A stretch of 64,000 bases of DNA from Azolla caroliniana (lineage: Eukaryota; Polypodiophyta), in contig JBHGNT010000001.1 of the NCBI GenBank assembly GCA_043228905.1, positions 2,232,001 through 2,296,000 on the forward strand, written 5' to 3'. Positions 24,101 to 37,300 of this stretch are shown here, piece after piece. The notes beneath the pieces are model-generated. The model did not search any database, was not told the origin of the DNA, and saw nothing but the letters and a program-made list of their open reading frames with translations. The translations under genes and the position numbers were made by a program. Each line of letters opens with the position of its first letter. Position 1 is the stretch's first letter.

Positions 24101-26190
24101 TACATAATAATTTGAGAATTAGTCTTGAAATCAAATAATGTATATAGTCAGAAGAATAACTTACCATGGAGTCACTGTACACATGTATTTATTTTATCGT
24201 GAAATTCGAAATCAGTTAAATGCAACATATATTCCCCTCACTTTCGTGATGATTGTTAAATATTATACTCCACTAGTTATCAATATAAACCAACCCATCA
24301 TCAAACATGTAAATGGAATGAAAGAATGAGTCATCTCCCAATAAAATGAGGTGAAGAACAAAGTATTGTCCTAACTCTATTAGAATGTATAGCTTTCTGT
24401 CCAATAGATCGATATTGTAATATGTTGTTGGGAAACAATTAGATTTCTATTAGAGGTTAGGAGTGAATTTTCAAGAGCTCATACTTAGCTTCTTGGCCTT
24501 CTCCATCAAGGATTACGAGTACATCAATTAAATGCCCACATTTTGAACATCATCACATTCGTCACTAGCCATGTATTGTGATTTTTCTGGTATTTTTGGT
24601 TGGATTTAAGTTTTAAGTGGAAATTTTTGCTTTCCTATTTGCATCATACTCTAATATATTTAGAGTATAATTTTTTACATTCCTCTTTGGTATACAAATT
24701 TTATCCCTCCTTGAGGGGTTTCCGCGTTAAAATTTGGTGGTGTATTGTGCATAATTTTGTTGTTTTTCTTGGAGAACTTGCATGATAATATTTGTTTCTT
24801 AAAAAGTTGTGAAGTGTTATTGTGAATCCCGATAATGTCGATCTTTTCAATCCATCTTCGAAAGCAAACCACCCACCATTGCTGACCAAAGAAACACATT
24901 TGCATAGAATGGAAGGCGAAAAACATGATGAAACCATTATATACAATGGGTACTATGTTAAATATGGGAATTAGACTAATAGTAATAGTAATAGCCAATC
25001 TCTATCTTCAATCAACTTATGACATATATCATTGGTGTGCACCACTAGCATTGATTTCTTACCATCAAATTATCAATATTTCCACAAATCCTCTACCATC
25101 AGTTTAAAAGTAGGGGCCACAAGAATAGGCATTGCAACTACTAATTACCAAATATAATCATATCCATGAGGTAAATAAAACCTAGTGGACATTGACCTAA
25201 AGGCCATGATCAACACGCATAACTCTAAAACTAGCATTTTGCATTATTACCAAGCCAAGCTTGGCTATACAATTAAACTCAATCTTTAAAAAGAGAGACT
25301 TCCATTTCCGCACCAGGCAGTTTGAATGTAGCATCAAATATTGGTTCATCGTACCTAACTTGTTGATTGCATTTCACTCTCCGCACGCCACCATGCACTT
25401 TAGACAAACACTCAAAATGAGCAAGAAGGATTTCACTAATCATGTTGGAGGGAACCCTAATCCAAATTTCCATGGTAGCTCTTTGGCTTCTCAACACCAA
25501 CTTTTACCCATTACCAATGGACAATCCTTGGCTATATTCGTCCAAAACATCTCAAACACCATTGTTTGTCTCCTATTGGCATGGTAAAATCAAAGTCAAG
25601 CTATTTACCTAAAATTAGGCTACACCAATCATAGTAATTGACCAAGAATAGGTTTTTGGTTGGGGTTAGTCCACTATAGAGGCCATTTAACTTGATCGGA
25701 TTTTCTCTCTTTACATGAGCAATTTCTCAACTTGGGAATCTTCGACTTGTCAAATCAATTTGAATCACAATGGAATCAATCCAATGAACAACCTTGATTC
25801 CTATTTAGACAAATATACACACATTAATTCTCACATATCCTCACTTCCATTCCTATCATGTCCATTGAAATAATTAATGCTTTGCCACATGTCTTTTATA
25901 ATGTCATGCCAATATTTCTGGTGTGCATGTGTTACTTTGAATGTCCAACTTTGTTGAATGTTAATATAACATCAAGAAATCGAAAGAATTTCTTTCAAGT
26001 TACTTTTTTCATGAAAAATGAAGCCTTGATTTGATTAAGTGCTACACAATAATAAAACAATGAAGAACAAATGAGTTTTTACATCATTTCTTGCGCCAAG
26101 CAAAATTTTAGGAGAACACACAACTTTGTGTTGGTGTTCATACATATTACTCATCTTTTGTTTTGCAACATGCAAGTCATCAACATCTTG
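21130..26190. other. AT-rich intergenic DNA, no gene identified
   Basis: No protein domain or RNA gene recognised on either strand. A run of 22 C lies at 23562-23583. The open frames (60-108 codons) show no family motif and have the base composition of the surrounding DNA. Confidence 0.35.
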
Positions 26191-26347
26191 TTTTTTTTTT
26201 TCCAAAAAAAACACTACTTCCGATTAGTTAGCAAAAGAAGTACATCAAAGATCAGCCATAATCAAAACAACATAATCCCCACCCTACTATTTACAACAAA
26301 AGTATCCCGCTAACACTTTGTACATGGTGACCACATATTTACAACTC

Positions 26348-26762
26348 CTATCCATTCATGGAAGTCAATGGCGGAAACAACCATCTCGATGCTTGGTAGT
26401 TCCATTTAGGCCCTAATGCTGAATTTACCATCATAGGAGAACGACCCCATTTCAACAAAAACTTCGACCGAGCCCTTACTGCTACATATGAGTTCCCTTC
26501 AATCGAGTTGTATTGTCCGTGCAGCCAAGATACCAGCTCGAACCAAATGTTTAGCAACACCTCGCCGCTTGGGAGTTTTCGTTGCTGAAAAACAAACAAA
26601 CATCGTTTGGTCCAAATGTGCCAGACCAAGAAGCATGCCACCAACACCATATCTCCTCAAAAAAACTAGAGTTTGTACCAGGTTCCACTCCAACACATTT
26701 GATATACACTGCCGCCCTGCACTATAAAACCATGACCATGTGGATTTAGATGTTTCGCCCAA
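26348..26762 (-). pseudogene. LINE C-terminal relic related to the one at 797-1039
   Basis: The minus-strand frames carry VWHIWTKRCLFVF, NIWFELVSWLHGQY and a terminal WLFPP. The W-x-IW-x-(K/R)-R...VF and NIW..(L/I)V..L.GQ(W/Y) pattern matches the relic at 797-1039 (NIWLDIVHTLKGQW, WLFP). It corresponds to the tail after the zinc-binding domain in plant non-LTR retrotransposons. The frame shifts near 26650, so it is not functional. The 3' side has a T-run followed by an A-run at 26191-26209. Confidence 0.5.
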
Positions 26763-26769
26763 CCTTCCT

Positions 26770-28160
26770 TAGTTAGTTTCAAACCCTATAAGGACCCCCA
26801 CACAACTCTCCCATTTACACCGCATGCTACCACTATCTTGAGACTTCGATCCCAAATGTTGATTGTTAGTGAGATCCACTAAAAAGAATTTCATAATTTG
26901 ATGTTGGAAGTCAAGTGTACTGTGTGGGGAAATCATAATTCGACGAACCCTACCTATTCCATATTCTTGTTTTATTAATTGGAAATAGCATCTTAAAGCT
27001 AAAATGTAGCGAATAAGATGCTTGAACCAAAAGATGATACAAACATTGACATATTACTAAGTAGTGATGAAGTGATATCGTAATATAGTTGTTTCTATGT
27101 GCATCTATTGTGCTCTTAAATTATGATACATCTTAAAGACATAATTGATTGATTGAAAATATTCACGTTGTTATTCAACAATAAAGGAATTGATAGACTT
27201 TCATAATAAGATTCGGTTGTCCTTTATTGCGGAAAAGTAGGTAATTGACTACACACAAATCATTATACATGACGACCCAAAATCTCGTGCCTACCATTAT
27301 CACGATTCACATATATGTGCAAGGTGTTGAAACATTGGCACGTTTATTTCCATGGCCTCAATATATTTTATCTAGACCCAATTGTGTTGTTGCACCCTGC
27401 ATTTTCGTCTTCTTCTTTATCATTTAATGACAAGAAGAAAGGGTGAACAATTGCTAATAAAAAAAAATGGATAGCATTTGTGTTACATATGTAAGATGTA
27501 ACGATAGACAACAATGTCCTACCCTTCTTAAGTGAAAATTCAATTATGTTATTTTGAATAATAAAAGAAACTAAAGAAAGTTTGTAACATATGTTTCCAT
27601 TGAGAAGAATATGATTAGGGGAATATAAAATACATGTAAACGACTTACTTAGTCTTATGTTGTTACATTCTTTTGCCATGAATATCTTCATCGTCACAAT
27701 AGGAGCACTATGCTATGTTCGATAACGTTCTTTTCATGTCCTTGTCTTGATTAGGTGGCTTCTTTTCATGTTGTTTATAAATCAATATCAATAGGAGTGT
27801 GTTCACTTGGTATTGGTTATACGTATACTTCTAACCAAATTAGCTTGGCCTCAAATTATCTAAATATAGATGCCTTCGAGATTACTACCCAATCAATATT
27901 ATGGAGTTCCTTAAAGAGATAATATTACCCTTAGGTTCCTCACATTGTTCTTGATCTTACACAATAGCTTCAACAATTGTTCTACTCATTGCAATGTAGA
28001 GCAACTTCGTGAAGAAATTTGCATGGTTGTCGCTTGTTGGACAATATTCTAGCTCAATAGTTGAGAACTTGTTGTGTTGCCAAGTATGCGCAAGCTCCTC
28101 TTCCCCTGGGAGCATCCAACTCCTAAGAAACCGATTGAATCCACATTAACTTGCATCTCG
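26770..28160. other. AT-rich intergenic DNA, no gene identified
   Basis: Nothing recognisable on either strand. Short open frames such as 27368-27697 minus have no motif. Confidence 0.3.
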
Positions 28161-28165
28161 AGTAC

Positions 28166-28402
28166 AAAGAACATGTTGATGGTCAAAGGTGACTATTGGC
28201 GAATGCCTTGGTTGGGGCTGATAGTCTAAGCCTAACACCTAGGTTGTCTCTCCCTCTCCTCCCCCCTCTCTCTCACCCCATTTGTTTGATACAAGAACAT
28301 GTTGATGGTCAAAGGTGTTGGTTGGTCAAGGCCTAGGTTGGAGGTGATAGTCTAAGCCTAACACTTAGGTTGTCTCTCCCTCTCCCCCCCTCTCTCTCTC
28401 AA
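28166..28402. repeat. Tandem duplication, period 126 bases
   Basis: Two copies begin GAACATGTTGATGGTCAAAG at 28169 and 28295. Each runs through GATAGTCTAAGCCTAACAC and ends in a CTCTCCC tract. Similarity is high through the central part, with small indels. Confidence 0.8.
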
Positions 28403-28939
28403 GAGAAAATCCAAAAATGTTCTTACGTAGACAATTCGGGGTAAAATCCTAAACATCCTATACTATCATGCTATTAGAAACGAGTGCTCAACCCATAAAG
28501 GTACTAGCCATGCAAAGAGTATACAAGTATATCAAAAGTTAAGAATATGCATGATCATAGACTGCCCAAACAAGCTAGGAACATAGGATGCAAGCTACAA
28601 AAAACTAATAAGAGCAAAATCCTCTCATGTGGTTATGTGTTTGACATTATACTAAGAGATGAAGAGTAAAAGATCTATTGGAGCTCTTAGGTGATGTTAT
28701 GAAGTATATGATCATCGAGGAAGGTCCCCAAATGATATAATACAAAGCGTTATATGAGATGTTGCATTCTTCCCTCTTAAAAATAGAAGTCGAGACATGT
28801 GAAGTTCAAAACCCATGTTATACATCACTCCTCAAACGAAAGACAAATTGACAAACTTTCATCGAGAACACATGTGTGTGATGTAGGATGGTGAAAAAGT
28901 TGCAGTGCAGTTGGCATTTGGACCCAAGGTGTTCATTTA

Positions 28940-29155
28940 TAGGGTGATTATCGGGGCTTGAAAGAACAGATGAGAGTGCTACTTATTATATATTTGAAAG
29001 AGTTAGTATTGGCTAGTGGTATCCCTCAGTATAGTTGGAAAGAGTTTGAAAATATCGAAAATTGTTTGCTTAGAGAGTTTCTCCAAGTAAAAAACAACGA
29101 CTATATACCCTCACTTCCCATTGAGATCATGACTATATTTCTATTACGAGAGAGA
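28940..29155 (+). pseudogene. LINE family A fragment (post-RT region)
   Basis: The frame reads SGIPQYSWKEFENIENC, then REFLQVKNN and LPIEIM. This is collinear with the region after the reverse transcriptase in the LINE copies at 44.8 and 52.4 kb (SIPKSTWKEF, KSMWNDF and the segments after them). It is only about 200 bases long. A (GA)n/GAAAGTGAGT repeat follows at 29149-29203. Confidence 0.55.
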
Positions 29156-30267
29156 GGAAAGTGAGTGAGAGAGAGAGGAAAGTGAGTGAGAGAGAGAGAG
29201 AGAAGGTGACTATAAGTGCTAATCACTAAGGTTAACTAAGCTAGTGGCTTAAGAGTGCTCAACAACTACTCTTGCTCGGTTCCCTACTAATAAAGTATAC
29301 GTTGGTCCAGATACAATGCACAACAATATTGGCAGAAGGCATAACTTCTAGAAATTTCACGAAATTGAAAATGATATGTGTCACTTATTTATTGATTACA
29401 ATAAATTTGCAACAATGGAAGTGTGAGATAGCACAATTAGGCAGTGGGCACCTTGCCAACATACTGTTGCAACTTGCATGTATGTTTATATTTCTTAATT
29501 GAGAATCAAATGGCACACTTCACACATTCCCTAATAACAATCAATCACTTGTCCCTTCTTTGAGAGTACAATGTAGCATTACACCAATCTTTAAGTTCCT
29601 TAACAAGAATCACATTGCCCAATGCCAACTTTAGGTGTTCCCTAATAACGATTGTTTGTTCCTCTTATAAAAATAAATGATGAAGAGTTATCAAGGTATA
29701 TTTGATACCAAAGCTCTATGAGCATTTATAATAAAGAAAAATATAATCATGAACATCCGTACCAAACAATTAATTATTATATACACTTGATATTAGTGAT
29801 GATTATGGTGTGCGGCTTTGTATACTTGCATTCAGAACATGTCTATTCTCGTGCTTCCTATTTCTAGATATATTTCTTGTGAAATCTCCTATTTCGTGGA
29901 ATCACAATGCTTTAAATTTAATTGATCATTAAAATCAAATATAAACAAGACTTATTTTTGTTGTCTTCTCTTAGATCGTGGAATCCCTCCCAAGTTGTTT
30001 GGGAATTTCACATGAGAATTCAATTGATGGTAATCAAATACAAAGGATCTCTAGTCCTAGGTAATAGCCAACACAATGTGGGGTGGAACATGACTTCGAG
30101 GTAGTTCCACATCTAACTTCCATTTTCAAGCCATTGTATCGTGTAATGTCAAAGTAACATGGAAGCCATTGTCTCATCCGACTCTCATATGAGTGTCATT
30201 GTATCTTGTAAGTGTATCTTCCCTTTGCAAGCCAATGTATCGTGAAAGTTGACACACTTGAAGGAAA

Positions 30268-30570
30268 ATGGACAAAGTTTTAAAAGTTCATCTCCTTGGT
30301 TTGAACCAATCCTTTTCATTAAAAAGAATGATAATGCTCTCTGTATTTTTGTCTATGGATTATTTCAACTTAAACAACCAATTGCTCAACACTAAGTATC
30401 CATTTCCGCGAATCAAAGATGTTTTTGATCATGTACAAGTGGAAACTTATCTTGCGAAGATAGCTCATACCCTAATAGATGATAAAATGACATTTCAAAC
30501 TTATTTTTGTCATTTCATAATTTCAAGCATAGCTTTCACCTATGCAACTCACAAGGTAAATACTATGTAG
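30268..30570 (+). pseudogene. Ty3/gypsy reverse transcriptase relic
   Basis: The 100-residue frame contains MDYFNLNNQLLNTKYPFPRI followed by KDVFDHVQ, then FQTYFCHFIISSIAFTYA. This lines up with the RT segment of Ty3/gypsy polyproteins (D-Y-R-x-L-N...K-Y-P-L-P-R-I-D-D-L-F, then A-F-R-T-R-Y-G-H-(Y/F)-E-F). The expected SKIDLRSGY part is mutated to AKIAHTLID, and the catalytic YxDD region was not found downstream, so this is a degenerate fragment. Confidence 0.6.
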
Positions 30571-31807
30571 TATTTAATGTACTAAGTAGGGCCAGTTTGG
30601 TTAATGTATCACGAAATCAAATGTCAAAAACTCTTCAATTTCTACTGACTTAATGCCAAATATTCTAACATTGGGCACAATCCATGTGGATGATAAAACT
30701 TTAATGCCCTACAATATGATTATGCTTCGATAGAATATTTATATACGTTCTGGCTAGAATGAAGCAACGTAATACAACTATTTAAAGAGTATCATAATAT
30801 GCCTAGTGTGTGGACCACCAGGATATATGGCAAAACTATAGCTTCAGCCTTCATTCAAATACTTTTGATTGGTTTAGCATGTTGAAGGATATAAAAATCT
30901 ATATCTTAAAAATGTTGAAAGTTTTAAATAACTTTAGTAGAATAGCTGAAGTTGGTTGGCTACTAACACTTGCTAGAAATTATGGGGGTTTGCATTTAAA
31001 TTCTGAGCATATCCATGCACTCATTTATGATATTGGGTATGTCTATACAAAAACAATGATTTAGGGATAATCTTTATCAATTATATGCCTTGCCATCAAC
31101 AATACTCGTCGATAGAGATCTTATGTTTATGAAATTTTGTGTGTGACGTTTTTATATAATGAAGAGAATACCCATGAAGTCCCCATGACCCCCACACATA
31201 TGACACCTTAACCAATAGAGCATCATTGTTCACATGAATATTTATGACATTTCACATACATTCATGCCAACACCATCGACATGTGCAACACCTTCGGCAT
31301 ATGCATGATCTCCAAATTATATGCATGCATGTAGCCAAGTGGCAGGCATACATGACGGCCGAGTTGTGACCATGCATAACACCATAACACTATATATATA
31401 AAAAGAAGGAATTATTTTGTCATAATCATTCTGGTTCAATGTTAATCTTCGACACATTCTTTGTAAATCGCGTCCTTGTTCATGATACAAATTCCATATT
31501 TTTCGTTCCTTCTTAATCTCTTTTCCAATTTATTTAGTACTAAATTTTGTTTCAACCCTTGATACCCTTCTTTGCCTATGTATAGGGTTTTCAACCAAGA
31601 TAGTCCATTGTGGCTTGTTTACATATGCGGATTTTTTTTTGAAGAGTTTTTTGACATGCTACAATTTGCTCGTGACAATTTTTAAGAGGGCACAAGGCAG
31701 ATCATAAAAAACATTCATGAGTACAACGTACAATTTGAAAAGTTGGGTTTGTGGCATATTCTTGAGTTCATCATGTCGTTGACGCAAGCAGTTTTTGAAA
31801 GAAAAGT

Positions 31808-32031
31808 CATGGAATTCTACTAGAAGATGTCTTCAAAAATATTAAAGAACTACCAACAATTCATAATGAACCAAAAACATAATTTCCAGAATTATCCACA
31901 ATCCATAATGAGCCAAAAACATGGAATTCTACTAGAAGATGTCTTCAAAAATATTAAAGAACTACCAACAATTCATAATGAACCAAAAACATAATTTCCA
32001 GAATTACCCACAATCCATAATGAGCCAAAAA
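31808..32031. repeat. Near-perfect tandem duplication, period 112 bases
   Basis: Two units start with CATGGAATTCTACTAGAAG at 31808 and 31920. I see a single difference between them (ATTATCC versus ATTACCC). Each unit has an internal half-repeat around CATAATGA(A/G)CCAAAAACAT. The near identity points to a recent event. Confidence 0.9.
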
Positions 32032-34020
32032 CGTAAGTTTTAGACATTTTAAACATTTTGTTCCTATCCATGATTTCAAGGAATGTCAATTGTCTTCAGG
32101 ATGGTAGTACATGGGAGTATATTACATGTTGCATAAATACATTATACAACTCTACTTTATCTTTTGATGAAAACTCTTCTCCAAGATAAAGGCAATTAAG
32201 CAAATTCGCCAAGAAAGCAAACAATGATTCCATGTGAGCATTGTATGTTATATTAGTCGTGCTTAGAAGATGACTCTCATCTACTTTTTGTAAAGACCTT
32301 CTTACAATAGAGATATTTGGCCCGATTTGCATTTTGAGGATGTTTAGGCACGTTGTCCTGGGCACCAAGTTGTACTTCATATGATTCATCATGCCCTTAT
32401 GTAGATTGGTATGAAGACATTATGCATGAAACAATTGACTTTTTACATTCCATACTATACTCTTTAGACTCCAAACTTTATTAGACATCAATTGATATCT
32501 CACAGAATGTGTAAACATGATGCTTTACAACCTTCTAGTTTTGGGATTCAATCTTAAGTGACAGTTTTGATATTGGGTTTACAACATTGACACTAACACA
32601 TTTTCCAACGGACAAAGAGTATGTATAATATCGTTGTCCTTTTAAAGGAGATGTTAACAAAGTCTTTTTAGTTGATTCTCCAATAGAATAACCTCCCAAC
32701 ATGATTGTCCTCGAGAAAAATTAGGAGCTCATAGTCCCTAGACTTCAACTTGCTTTACAAGCAACATCACCATGGAAGAATCGATTGAACAAGACATGAG
32801 AGCCAATGCATTAACAAACTGGAGGGCAAAGAATCAATTGAACTTTCAAAATGCAAAGAACATTGTGAAGCTGAGATTGAGATGGAAAGGATACTACATT
32901 GTCAATGAAGATATAGGCTTGAATTCATCTTCATCCAAAATTTGGATGACCCTCTAAATTCGTCGTGGGGTCAATTGTCATCGACTATGGAAATTTGGAG
33001 CATGTCTAAAAGGCAAGTTGACCCCTTTGGAATGAATATTCTGTCAAGGAAATACAAGAGCAATTATGCACAAAACCTTGCATAACATATATTTGGAAGA
33101 GATACATGGGGGTCAACCAATGCTAGGAGGAAGCACGAAAAAAGTAATCATAACCATACCTTTTGTGATGTACTCACATTAGGAAATGTGAAACAACTCA
33201 ATCAAAATGGTAGACTTCCACACATGGACAATATGTGATTAAGGTAGAAGATAAATTGATAATAGCATTAGATAGAAAAACAAAGAAAAATTGTTGAGAA
33301 GAAGTGACACATCGATTAAATGATATCATGCAATTTGAGAATAGATCATGGGAAGAAGGTACGTATCTCATCTATTGGGAGTTTTGGGTTCCCATTTAAT
33401 GAAGAAAGTATGCTACACAAGCTATTTCGTAAGTTTAAATAGATTGAAGCATATATGTTCAAGGTTATTCCAAATTGTTTCAATAAAGCTATGTTCTTTG
33501 GGAATGTTTGCATTTTCTTAAATTATGCATGAAGGCAACTGAGAATACAAAGAAAAGGCAACAAGCACAAACAAAATAAAGGGAGAAATACAACCAAAGA
33601 CAATGGGGTCAAACTATGAGTCACAAGGTTTGCTTCTAGATTTTGAACAAACATTTTGAATCGAGAGTTTGGTTCAAATATGAATATGATTTCCTAGTAA
33701 AATATTGGAAGTGTTAAGATTGACTACATTTGAATCAATCTCGCAAATATTTATAACCAATTGCATTCGTAAGACTAAAATAGATCAAATACCTGCAAAG
33801 AGGCTTCAATGAAATATTACGATTTTGCAAACCTGCCAAACATAACCTCAGGATTGATTACGATTTACTTAAGCCCTTACAATTCCATGGATTATTAGGT
33901 CAATTCATTTTGGATTTTGTAGTTTTATTTACTCTACAATCTGTTATTCCCAATATCTCAAAGAATATACAAGAAAAGTGTACATGAGCTTTTTTTTTCC
34001 TGTCTAGGAGGGTCATGTTG
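32032..34020. other. AT-rich intergenic DNA, no gene identified
   Basis: Open frames at 32096-32392 minus and 32772-32957 plus show no recognisable motif. No RNA gene or element boundary was seen. Confidence 0.3.
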
Positions 34021-34399
34021 CTATTAATATGCAATGAAACATTGTTCAACATTGCATATATGAATCAGACGACATGGATGAATTGCCAATGAGTGGTTTG
34101 AAGTGGAGTTGTCGCAAAACATCCAAGACATGAAGGCATGTCTTTTTACTTTACTTGGGTATTGCCTTCTCCTCCAGTGTTCAAGCCCTTTCACACGTCC
34201 GCAAGGAAGTCCGGATGGGATATGGCGCCATTGAAAACAACTAAATATCCCAAGAGGACTTTCATCGGAACCAAGAGAGGCGTTTACATTCCATAAATGG
34301 GTACTTCTTGTCATTATGCAGCTTAATGATGGAGAAATATAATTTGTTTTGTCTTTTCTTTAATCGGTTTTAAGAAAACATTCCATTGAGCACTTCTTT

Positions 34400-37103
34400 T
34401 TATCCAATTTCATCTGCAGGAGACTGATCAAATACAGATCGTGGCGTGAATGAAGTTGTGGATCTATGAAAGTTGCTGTGTGCAGATGTATTTCTTTCCT
34501 TGGGATGATGATATTTGCACTGTGAACCATATTTGCACTCTCCAGTTCTCATGTAGTATTGGCATTCAGGTTGCCCCGGCCTCTCTGGGTATAGTATATC
34601 ATCGTGGGGCGCATTAGGGGGGATTGGAAACCTCATGGATCCCGACCCTGCTACAAGAGGTGGAGGGAATACACCGATGGCCACATGCTCTTGTGGAGTC
34701 GGGCTATAAATATAACTTCCCTGCGGCATTGCTTGTTGTTGTCCGTCTTGTATTGCAAATGGAACCTAGAGGAAGAAAGAATTTTATATGCATAAATAAA
34801 AGAAACAGCATTATATGTATCATTATATATATGAACTTAGAGCAAATTGTGTATACTATCTAGAACAGGTACATACATGCATATCAAATATGTATGCCAC
34901 ATGTGCGTACATATTTCATATTTTTCTGTATGCATGCATGCATGTATATGTATTTGTGTATATACATATGTATGTATGATTATTGTTTGCAGACTCTGTA
35001 ATGATGATTTGGTGATCATTGAAACTTGCTTTATGCTGGATTATAACATCGAAATTGTTGGTAGAAGCATTAGTGAATGAGCTTACCTGATAAGGATTCC
35101 ATGAGGGCATGGGGACATGGGGCGGCGGAAAAAGGAAGGGAGTAAAGTTCGAGGGACCAGAAAGGCGGGGGGGCGGGAAAAATGAAGGCCTTGTTGACAT
35201 AGGCCAGCCCGATATACTCGAATACAGATGAGGGATTTGAGTTGGAATGATGGTTGTCGACCCGGACACTGGCACTGGCATTGGCAAAGGATGATTGAAC
35301 TTGCATGTTGTTCCGTATTTGCAGCTCCCTGTTCTTAAGTAGTATGCACAATCCTTCTCATCCTTCAGTTTTCAGAGTTCGCACAACATTCAGAGTCCAC
35401 GGAAAAAGAAAACAAAAATGATGAGCTTCAATCAATTTTATAACTTTATTTCTTCATGTTCTTGCTTTCTCATATTTTTGTTTGTGAAGCAAACTTTGGG
35501 GGGGTCATTTACCGGCCTCATGGGTAGGTTAAGAGCATTAAGTTGAGGTCCCCCAGTGGTTCCTGCCTTGTCAGGTGGATGATGGTATTTACATGATGCG
35601 CCAAATTTGCAGGTACCCGTTTTCAGGTAATACTACATAAACAATGCATAGGTCATTTTGATTTTGAACTTACCCATACAGATTTCTGAATGTATCGAGT
35701 TCGGACAAAATGAACAAACTCTACATGTAAACGCAACCACTTACCTGACATTCTGGTTGTCCTTGTCTCTCTGGATATTCCCCTCTCCCATGATTTGCCA
35801 CAAACTGCAGAGTATGTACTCTCTCTTTCAATCATCTCTCAACAGAAATATGCACATACACACAACATCCATACATACAAATGTACATGCATACTTATAT
35901 GCATATAAGCATGTATAGAAGTACATACAATCTTTGTTGATCATGTCCTTACACATACATGCATGCGTGCATGCAAGAATAATGTAGGCTCACATATTTC
36001 CTGTAAGTGTGCAAATGTTCCAAGTTTTGGAGTGGAAAACAGCAAAGCAAAACATGGACAAATAGCAAGTATATTAAGAAATATCCAGAATCCAAACACA
36101 CAACACATGAAGTAGGCACTTACAACCCACCACCAGATATATGTGTTGAAATTGGGATACTCTGGTCCTATGAAGACATATATGTTGCGCATGTGTGCGA
36201 TACACTACACGCAAGCACGCACATACATACATACTTCTACTATATACACTTACATGTAGAAGACGACCGGGAGGATGGTTAAATTTACAATTTGCACCAA
36301 AACCACAAGCTCCAGTTCGCATGTAAAATGTGCAATCGGGCTCCCCAGGGCGCTCTGGATAATATATTCGGGGCTCCATAGAGGAACCTTCAGATGGTCC
36401 ATTAAGAGACATCATCCACATTGTCTCTACATATAATTCACAAATAAATCCTTCAAAATCACTCCAAAAGCCCAAAATAATTAAGAGTTTTAAATGCTTT
36501 TGGCAGAACCCAAAATGTGTATGATTATGTTAACACAAAAAATGCTTGAATTCCTTTAATAAGAACCCAAATTTAGCATATATATAGATAGATGGGAACC
36601 CATTAAAAATGAGCATGATATGCTAGCACAAAATATCCTTCAAAATAGAGATCCCAATCCCATGGTTGATATCCAGATATCGGGAATGAAGATCTAATGG
36701 TTGGGATCTTCTCTTGAGTAATAATTACACGAAATCCAAATCCACTTCTATTAAGACAGTACTTCATCAAAGAATGTCTTATGGCCACTTGTTCAAGTCT
36801 TGGGTCAGGATCAAGGTTAAACGTCAGTCTCAGACTCAGGTACAGGGTTAAGGCCATGGTCAGCAGTTGCTTTTAAGGGTTATGGTTAGGGTTTAAGGTT
36901 AGGGGTAGGGGTAGTTGCAGGTTTAGAATGTTAGGGTTAGGTTTGTTTTTTGTTTTACCTTCTAATCCAGTCCCTGTGGTGGGAACAGGCGATATTTGCA
37001 GAGGCCATTGCTGTTGTTGAAGAGGAATTAAAGGAACAGAGGCTGAAGAAGAAGAATCATTGACGTTGGGGGGATATGGACTAGTAGAGGTCATAAATTC
37101 CAT
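34400..37103 (-). CDS. CCCH zinc-finger protein, ZFN/HUA1-like, four fingers
   Basis: Six coding exons on the minus strand: 37103-36959, 36426-36254, 35804-35745, 35632-35513, 35362-35087 and 34765-34400. All are GT-AG and keep frame, giving 379 residues. There are four C-x8-C-x5-C-x3-H fingers: C80/C89/C95/H99, C125/C134/C140/H144, C171/C180/C186/H190 and C326/C335/C341/H345. Three are preceded by the Y-P-E-R-(P/Q)-G-(E/Q)-P-(D/E)-C motif of the plant ZFN family, and the third by [12 protein letters not shown]. Finger 2 is split by an intron one codon after its first Cys. Between fingers 3 and 4 lies a Pro-rich, low-complexity stretch. Family members bind RNA or DNA (HUA1 acts in AGAMOUS pre-mRNA processing), so nuclear nucleic-acid binding is inferred. 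Many relatives have five fingers; no fifth was found before the TAA stop. A (CT)n tract at 37261-37297 falls in the likely 5' UTR. Confidence 0.9.
36873..36944. repeat. Telomere-like G-rich repeats and telo-box in first intron of CCCH gene
   Basis: Degenerate TTAGGG/GGGTTA units occur on the plus strand. One is a perfect TTAGGGTTT at 36886-36894, which reads AAACCCTAA (telo-box) on the coding strand. Telo-boxes are known cis elements in plant promoters and first introns. The array is far too short and irregular for a true interstitial telomere. Confidence 0.5.
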
Positions 37104-37249
37104 GTTGAGACATGGAATTAGGGCTTTAAGAAAGACATGGAACAAAAGAAACAACAATAAAGTGGGTTGGATTGCAGCCGCCGATTCAGTAGAGGGGGGG
37201 AAAAGATTGGAGCTTATGGGCTATGGTGGAGATGGAGGTTTCTGCGAAC

Positions 37250-37256
37250 AGAATAA

Positions 37257-37300
<44 letters not shown>

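Noticed and set aside
34024-34314. 96-codon minus-strand frame as a further CCCH exon
   Set aside because: It lies after an in-frame stop, has no CCCH motif and no convincing splice link; it is probably 3' UTR or chance.
36873-36944. True interstitial telomere tract
   Set aside because: About 70 bases with mostly imperfect units; only one canonical telo-box, so not a telomere remnant of any length.
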